40,000 nucleotides of DNA from Zygnema circumcarinatum (taxonomy: Eukaryota; Streptophyta; Zygnematophyceae; Zygnematales; Zygnemataceae). Below the pieces are notes generated by a model. The model ran no database searches, was not told the DNA's origin, and saw only the letters and a list, made by a program, of their open reading frames with translations. The position numbers and the translations under genes were made by a program. Within the stretch, counting starts at the first letter, position 1; each line of letters opens with the position of its first letter. The stretch is from the NCBI GenBank assembly GCA_037447605.1, contig CM074816.1, positions 357,782 to 397,781 on the forward strand, in the 5' to 3' direction. Below, piece after piece: positions 34,801-40,000 of this stretch.

Positions 34801-37466
34801 GATTTGAAGGAAAGGATCTATGAAGGAATTGAAGTATCGCTGACACTTTCAGTGTTTTGGATGATGGAATAGACAAAAGATACTTGTTTCTTAAGTTTGC
34901 AGAGGCTGCACTTTGAGGTGTTTTTTGACAATTTGCATCCTTTGCGGACTAGTACTTTGAGTAGAATGTCTGATAGATTCCTTGTCTGAGTTGGGTTTTT
35001 CTGTTTGGCAGACCATCCCAGGTGGTGCTATTTGGGGTAATCAGGTGAGTTTTCATTCTCACTGTTGGTAATCTCAAATTCTGCTGTCGTATACTTACAA
35101 GGGTGGCCTAACACATACTTGAAGTTGGAGATAGTGCGTTTGTGGTGTTTTAGAAGAGGTAGCGCGAGCTCACCTTAAAGGCCTGCTTAGATTCAGACTC
35201 AAAAGAAAATATTTTATGGTCCAAAGCTAAAGCCCAAGTGCTTATCTACGGCTTGTCTTTGCTACAGTTTGACAACCAAGCGAATCGAAGGGCACATTAT
35301 GAAACCACAGGTGAGTTTTCATCTTGGTTTTAGGAATGGAAAGATGGAGTCGGAGAGTTGATGAGAGGGCAGAGAGAGATGGACAGGAGTGGAAGGGAAG
35401 AGGAGGTTTGAGTGGATACAAGTAGAAAAGTTGTCGACTTTGGCTTCTGTACCTTGGCGAACTTAAACATAGTTGCTATGATTTTAAGGCTAAGTTGGAA
35501 CTTTTCTTTCTTACTTTTTTTCTTTCTTTCTTTCGTTCTCTCCTTCTTGCTTTCTTGATATTCATTTTCTTTCCAGTCTCCCAAACTTTCTTTTATCTTC
35601 TTCATATTCCGTGCTCCTCTCTCCGTTTTCACTCATCCTCCCCCTTATCCCCTTTGAATCCCTGCTACCATTTTTTTCCCCCCTTCTCCTATACTCGTCT
35701 TACCCTCTTATCATCCTCCCTTCTCCTCCTATGCTCTGCCTCTATCTTGTCTCCTCTTCCTCCATAACCCTCCCCTATTATCGTTTCCTCCTCTCCTTCT
35801 TTCTCCCACACTCCATCGGTTTCTGTCTCTCGTCCTCCTTCTCTTTTTCTTCCTTCAATCTCAATTCGTTCCACTGTCTATTCCACTGTTCTATCTCTCT
35901 CAATCTGTTCCACTCCTTCAGATCCCACTACCTGCCCACTTTCCCTTTCCCTTTCCTGCCTACCACCCATTACCCATCCACTGGTTTTGCATTCCAATTT
36001 CAATGTGAGAATCATATTTGTCATGGAAACCATGGAGCCCCATCAAGCACAAGCCCTATTTCTCTCAGTACCCTAAAACCCTAGAAGCTTCCTCGTTGTT
36101 GCAGGCCCTGAAATTTGGAATCAAACAGGAGGGCGTGTGGATGGCTTCATATGTGCAATTGGGACAGGTGGCACTTTAGCTGGCACAGGGAGAGTGCGTT
36201 TCTTTCCCAATATGTGGCAAAATTCTCCTTTCCTTAAACCTTTGCCACTTTCAGCTTCCAGCTTCTTCATACTAGCGGTAGTAGCAGTAGCTGATCTTGG
36301 CTCTAATCTGAGCGATGTGGTGAATGTGTGCAGTACTTAAAGGAGCGCAATTCCAGCATTCGAATCGGAATGGTTGATCCCATGGGTGCTGCCCTTTACT
36401 CCTACTTCGATGCAGGAGTTTTGCAATCGTCAGGCTCATCGGTATGTAACGAGACCGGCACATACGCTAAAGCAACATATGTATTAGCCTTTGAATGAAT
36501 GAAGATGGGCTGTTTCCTGCATGAGGGAGGTATTAGAGACCATACCCATTGGTGTATATCTTCAAGAGCACAGTCAAGGAAGCTGCATAATGAGCAGCAG
36601 CATTGAAAGCTACTCTTGGTTTGAATGTTGCAGATATCAGAAGGAATTGGGCAGGGACGGATAACGGGAAATCTTGAGTCGTGGGGGGTGCCGACTCGGG
36701 AAGGTGGTGTGGTTGACTTCTGGTGTCAGGTAGACAGCAGATTTTCCCATAGTGGGGAGTTCACCTGGTATTGAAGCAGATTAGTTTGTGCAGTTGCCTA
36801 TAGCTAAAATCTTATGGGCTGAAGCGTAGGCTGGCTAAGGAGGAAAGAGGAAGGAAGAAGGAGGAAGGAAAGGAAGGAGGAAGGAAAGGAAGTAGGAAGG
36901 AAGGAAGGAAGGAAGGAAGGAGGTGGAAGGAGGGTGATGGTGGGTTCGTCTGACTGCTGTTATGCTCTCGTGCTGACACAGTGAGGCTAAGTTGTCATGT
37001 TTTCATTTTACCAGGCGACGGATGAGGAAGCACTGCCAATAATGTATGGGCTGCTTCGGCAGGAGGGCCTTTGCATGGGTGCATCGACAGGAATTAACGT
37101 TGCAGGTTCTTTTTCTAATCGCTTGCTCCAAAAGGATTTCAAAATTATGCCTTTCTCTTGAATGTACGGCTGTGTTTGAAGCTCCTCCGCTCTAAAGAGC
37201 TTTCCGGAGCAGCAAAAATCCTTTAGATTGAGGTTGTATTACTCCAACATGGTGAGGGCTTGTGGGTGATAGGAGCCATTAAATTGGCGAAGGAGATGGG
37301 GCCCGGTCACACCATCGTAACAATTCTCTGCGACTTGGGGACTCGCTATCAGGGCAAACTTTTCAATGTTGAATTTCTGAAAGCCAAGGGATTGCCTTAT
37401 CCTGGATGGCTGGACGCTTCATACAAGGACTTTGATGTCCCTTCCGTGTTCCAAGCAGTAGAGTAG
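31833..37466 (+). CDS. PLP-dependent cysteine synthase, fungal/bacterial-type clade, organelle-targeted
   Basis: Fourteen exons: 31833-32078, 32746-32838, 33439-33507, 33706-33765, 34114-34254, 34446-34490, 34658-34732, 35012-35044, 35268-35310, 36105-36193, 36334-36441, 36634-36729, 37015-37105, 37273-37466; 460 residues. Fold type II PLP enzyme forming cysteine from O-acetylserine and sulfide. The PLP lysine is about K147 in [11 protein letters not shown]; the substrate loop is GTAGNTGIG (about 173-181) and the phosphate loop GTGGTLAG (about 288-295). PETQSQEKKDML replaces the PASMS-ERR motif of ordinary plant OAS-TL, and [20 protein letters not shown] plus [10 protein letters not shown] mark the clade typical of fungi and some bacteria. 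An Arg-rich, acid-poor N-terminal extension of about 110 residues suggests organelle import. The second exon's acceptor could also be at 32749 or 32760. A longer loop ([15 protein letters not shown]) follows GRITGNLE. Confidence 0.9.
32079..32745. other. First intron of cysteine synthase gene
   Basis: 667 bases, AT-rich, with a run of 11 Ts near its start. The frame stays open briefly past the donor, then stops. No embedded gene or repeat is recognised. The next intron, 32839-33438 (600 bases), is likewise featureless. Confidence 0.7.
35495..35965. repeat. CT/TTCC-rich tract in cysteine synthase intron
   Basis: The 794-base intron 35311-36104 is mostly T/C-rich (TTTCTTTC, CTCCTTC, CCTTTCC). 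It ends near 36065 with CCCTAAAACCCTAG, a telomere-like telo-box pair, shortly before the acceptor. Confidence 0.8.
36837..36925. repeat. GGAAG/GAAGGA tandem repeat in intron
   Basis: AGGAAGGAAGGAAGG-type tetramer/pentamer repeats lie within intron 36730-37014 of the cysteine synthase gene. Confidence 0.9.
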
Positions 37467-38478
37467 TCCGTTAGCTTCTTGCTTTTACATGCTTCTATCT
37501 CAGTTTACGCTCTGAAGCGCAAGGGCAGTGTCATAGTTACTTGCATGCTTACAATGTTACTGTGCTTAGTGATTGTGCAAAAACTGCCGCTCTTGAAGGT
37601 GCAGCTCGAAGGAGAAGGGGGAGAAAAAGCAGGCTTGTCGTTGTAAGGATAATTTTTTTTTTAAACAATTGAACTGCAGTTAAATGATCACTCACACCTT
37701 TTGAATCGCAGTACCTTTTGAACATTATCGAAAAGAAGCCGTGATTTTGCGTAGCAAAACTGCCAACAGGGTTCATGCTTCTTGCGTCATGTTCATTCCG
37801 TCATTCATGAAGCAAAAAACCAACAGGAATATCCTTTGACTAGAAGACTCAAGGTGTCTCTTACTGGCGAAATTCAGCAGTGCCAGGAATGTTCTCTTCG
37901 AAATGTATTTCCTGGTTCAATAAAATACTGACCAAAAAGGATTCCAGCAGCTAGTGCTAATGCTGGATATCCAGAACCCTATGGTATTCTCTCCAAATTT
38001 GAAGGTCACCGTTTCAAAACTGAAAGGGTAACGGAAATCTTCTTCTCTGCTATTGATCAGAAATGTGATTGTTGCCAGGTCAGCTTGCTGCTGGTATTGC
38101 ATCAAGATAGTCCACATATTTAAACACAAATCTCTACCTAGCAACACAATATCTTCCTCTGAGAAGCACAGGCAAGCCGTTTTGAGAATTTCGAAATGCT
38201 TTGGCAAATACCGACCTTGCCAAACATCCGATTTCGATTTGTTTCTTGCAGAATCAACGCGCAGAATGCTTTAGCTGCATTTCGCTGTGAACCTACAAGT
38301 TCTCGAGAACTGTTTGTAAATGCATTTTGTGCATTCATGGATGTTTTGCACTCTCCCTCGTGAATTATTATTCGGTTTGACTTTGTCTGAAAGAAAGGTC
38401 ATGTCATAGTCATACTCACAGCATAAAAAAATTCCCAACTTGTGTCCACTTCATCCTTGCAAACTACGTTTGTTTTGC
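37467..38478. other. Convergent intergenic region (cysteine synthase / CNX3)
   Basis: About 1 kb holding both 3' UTRs. A 96-codon minus-strand frame (37917-38207) has protein-like composition but no recognised domain and lies downstream of CNX3 on its own strand. I leave it uncalled. Confidence 0.5.
37919..37924 (+). terminator. Candidate poly(A) signal AATAAA
   Basis: A perfect AATAAA about 450 bases after the cysteine synthase stop codon on the plus strand. It would give a moderate-length 3' UTR; use is not proven. Confidence 0.4.
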
Positions 38479-39198
38479 TCACTGCTTACTCTGCCGTGTC
38501 CAATCTCCACTTTTTCCACCAAACTTGGATTCAAGCCGAACGTCTCTGATCTCAATATGCTTAGAAACGGCCTTGCACATATCATAAACCGTTAATGCTG
38601 TAAGGGATACTGCAGTGAGGGCTTCCATCTCCACACCTGTTGCTCCCCTGCAGGAAGCCATGGCTTTGACTCGAACACCATCCACCTGCTTGTCTAATGC
38701 GAGCTCTACCTCCACGGCAGAAAGTGCAACGTGGTGGCACAGGGGAATTAGCGCACTGGTCTGCTTTGCTCCACTGATGCCTGCTATCTTTGCCACAGTC
38801 AGCACATCTCCTTTCGCAATTTGATTTGCTGCCACAAGTTCAAAAGCCTTTGGTCCCAAATATACCCAACCAGATGCTGTGGCAGTACGCACAGTCTCAT
38901 CTTTGGCAGAGATATTCACCATGGCTGCCAGCCCTGCCGAGTCCACATGAGTCAGCTTCTTGCTGACTCCCTCAATAACACCTTCGGTCTTCTCCTTCAC
39001 ATTCTGCAGCGGAAAAGGGGAAGTTGTCTTCAGTTTCTGACAATTCTTCTGCAACGGCAAGGGCAGACAAAGAGGCAGAAAGTCTATCACCTCTTGTCCC
39101 TTCAGTGAAGCAGGGGATGCGCAGAGGTCATGGCATCTGCGGCGGAGGAGCAGGGTAGTTTGAGACCTTAGAGAAGGCAGCAGAAGTGCAAGCAGCAT
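38479..39198 (-). CDS. CNX3: CNX3 / MoaC, cyclic pyranopterin monophosphate synthase
   Basis: An open frame of 239 residues. With MoaA/CNX2 it makes cPMP, the first stable intermediate of molybdenum cofactor, in plant mitochondria. Family motifs: KLTHVDSAGLAAMVNISAKD (about 81-100), TVRTATASGWV, KGDVLTVAKIAGISGAKQTS (129-148), IPLCHHVALSAVEVEL, GVEMEALTAVSLTALTVYDM (188-207) and CKAVSKHIEIRDVRL. Residues about D206 and K209 match the catalytic Asp and Lys of E. coli MoaC. PLCHH replaces the usual PLCHP. The N-terminus is Leu/Arg/Ser-rich, fitting a mitochondrial presequence. Bases 39004-39090 look like an 87-base in-frame intron (GTGATA donor, CTTTTCCGCTGCAG acceptor), since residues about 37-65 match nothing in the family; removal would give 210 residues. 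It converges on the cysteine synthase. Confidence 0.92.
   Translation of the reverse strand: MLLALLLPSLRSQTTLLLRRRCHDLCASPASLKGQEVIDFLPLCLPLPLQKNCQKLKTTSPFPLQNVKEKTEGVIEGVSKKLTHVDSAGLAAMVNISAKDETVRTATASGWVYLGPKAFELVAANQIAKGDVLTVAKIAGISGAKQTSALIPLCHHVALSAVEVELALDKQVDGVRVKAMASCRGATGVEMEALTAVSLTALTVYDMCKAVSKHIEIRDVRLESKFGGKSGDWTRQSKQ
39004..39090 (-). other. Possible in-frame intron of CNX3
   Basis: On the minus strand GAG is followed by GTGATA at 39090, and a pyrimidine tract plus CTGCAG ends at 39004. The length is 87 bases (29 codons), both ends are phase 0 and no stop lies inside. The encoded residues are a Leu/Pro/Lys-rich run not expected in MoaC. Confidence 0.55.
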
Positions 39199-40000
39199 CG
39201 GCCCTGTCTACACGAAGGCTCAGCTTAAGCTTCAAATTGTACTTTCGTCTTGGCCGAGCTTAAGATTAGGGTTAGGGCGAGGCTTCGGACCTCATCCGGC
39301 CTTCAGAACGGGAAATGTACAGTGAACGCTTGGTTATGTAGGGAATAAAGGATGGGTTTAGGTTTGAGACTGGCGTTAGGGTTGTGAAACGAGTTTGAGG
39401 TGAACCTTAAGATTAGAGTTAACGTTAAGATTAGACATAGGGTTAAAATCACATGTAGGATTAGAGATTAGCTATTATTTTTAGAATATACTAATATGGT
39501 TGGTATAAGATCGAGATTAGGGTTAAGCTAAGGTGAGGACTAGGAGTATTGCTGCGAGTTAGGGTTGAAAGGTGAAGGTTAGGGTAAGCGTCGGGGTTCA
39601 GGTCTGAATGAGAATAGATAGGTTATAACCTGAGATTGATGAAGTCAGGATTGAAAGATTGTTGATTAGTTCCCGGGGATCGTTTGGGTCTCTGGCAATT
39701 CACTGCTGGAGAATAAAATCATTGCGTGTTTGTAAGTGAGAGCAGAAACATTTCCTACCGCTTCCTCTAAATGGGCACCACCCTCATCGCCTCAGCTCAA
39801 TGGCCGTCTCCTGAACAGGTCCTGTCTACAATTGGAATTAAAATGATGGCTTACTGTTTCTTACCTGCTTGTGTTGAATTTTAGGGTACGAATCAGCCTG
39901 GTTTGCCGGCAGGAACGTTAAGCATGAATATTGCTTTCATTCTTTGAAAGACCGGTCAATGTTCTGTGTCAAGTGTGTGTTTATCCCGAGCAAAAATCGT
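39199..40000. other. Upstream region of CNX3 with telomere-like motifs
   Basis: About 800 bases without a supported gene. Between about 39255 and 39600 there are many TTAGGGTT, GATTAGGG, GTTAGGGC and GTTAGGATT variants on the plus strand, similar to plant telomere repeats or telo-boxes but not in a clean array. From about 39771 a short ATG frame (MGTTLIASAQWPSPEQ, then a GT) could be the first exon of a rightward gene, but nothing confirms it. Confidence 0.5.
39255..39600. repeat. Degenerate interstitial telomere-like repeats
   Basis: At least eight dispersed TTAGGG-core pieces lie on the plus strand, with spacer changes such as GATTAGAGTTAACGTTAAG. Read from CNX3 they are CCCTAA telo-box motifs within about 400 bases of its start codon. 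Confidence 0.65.

Noticed and set aside
39255-39600. True chromosome end
   Set aside because: The motifs are scattered and degenerate, and ordinary sequence continues to 40000; this is not a terminal telomere array.
1-40000. Bacterial or phage defence, toxin or operon systems
   Set aside because: All supported genes are intron-containing plant families, apart from one intronless GCR1_C-like gene and possibly CNX3; no operon spacing or prokaryotic signals were seen.

Overview
This window looks like nuclear DNA from a green plant of the streptophyte line (bryophyte, lycophyte or streptophyte alga). Genes are split by many short GT-AG introns. The proteins include plant-type families: a plant synaptotagmin, an ARABIDILLO F-box/armadillo protein, a plastid SLH-domain protein, plant NPL4 and CNX3. 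One cysteine synthase belongs to a fungal/bacterial-type clade. No bacterial operons, CRISPR arrays, rRNA genes or clear tRNA genes were seen. Species cannot be fixed from sequence alone. Exon models below were built by hand from splice signals, reading phase and remembered family alignments; all listed phases close exactly.

Layout, left to right. (1) <190-2942 (+): 3' part of a synaptotagmin/NTMC2-type lipid-transfer protein (SMP + one C2), ending in a simple-repeat-derived tail, followed at once by a GGGAT-type pentanucleotide array. (2) 3231-5118: no clear conserved gene; a promoter-like CCAAT/G-box/TATA cluster lies before a doubtful small membrane ORF. (3) 5119-10796 (+): 11-exon plastid SLH-domain/coiled-coil protein. 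(4) 11882-14111 (+): NPL4, 4 exons. (5) 15351-19761 (-): 8-exon RING-HC E3 ligase, convergent with NPL4. (6) 20950-21666 (+): intronless coiled-coil protein with a GCR1_C-like DNA-binding domain, the most unusual gene here. (7) 21667-23916: purine-rich and unassigned DNA. (8) 23917-30772 (-): ARABIDILLO, 11 exons. (9) 31833-37466 (+): 14-exon PLP-dependent cysteine synthase, head-to-head with ARABIDILLO across a strongly purine/pyrimidine-asymmetric spacer. (10) 38479-39198 (-): CNX3/MoaC, convergent with the cysteine synthase. (11) 39199-40000: upstream DNA of CNX3 carrying many degenerate telomere-like TTAGGG motifs.

The genes do not form a pathway cluster; they are ordinary dispersed nuclear genes. 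Two broad themes recur by chance or biology: ubiquitin handling (NPL4, the RING ligase, the F-box ARABIDILLO) and sulfur/cofactor metabolism (cysteine synthase, CNX3). The window is rich in strand-asymmetric simple repeats (CT, GGGA, GGAAG, GGGAT), mostly in introns and gene leaders. In at least two places such repeats have become protein-coding sequence.
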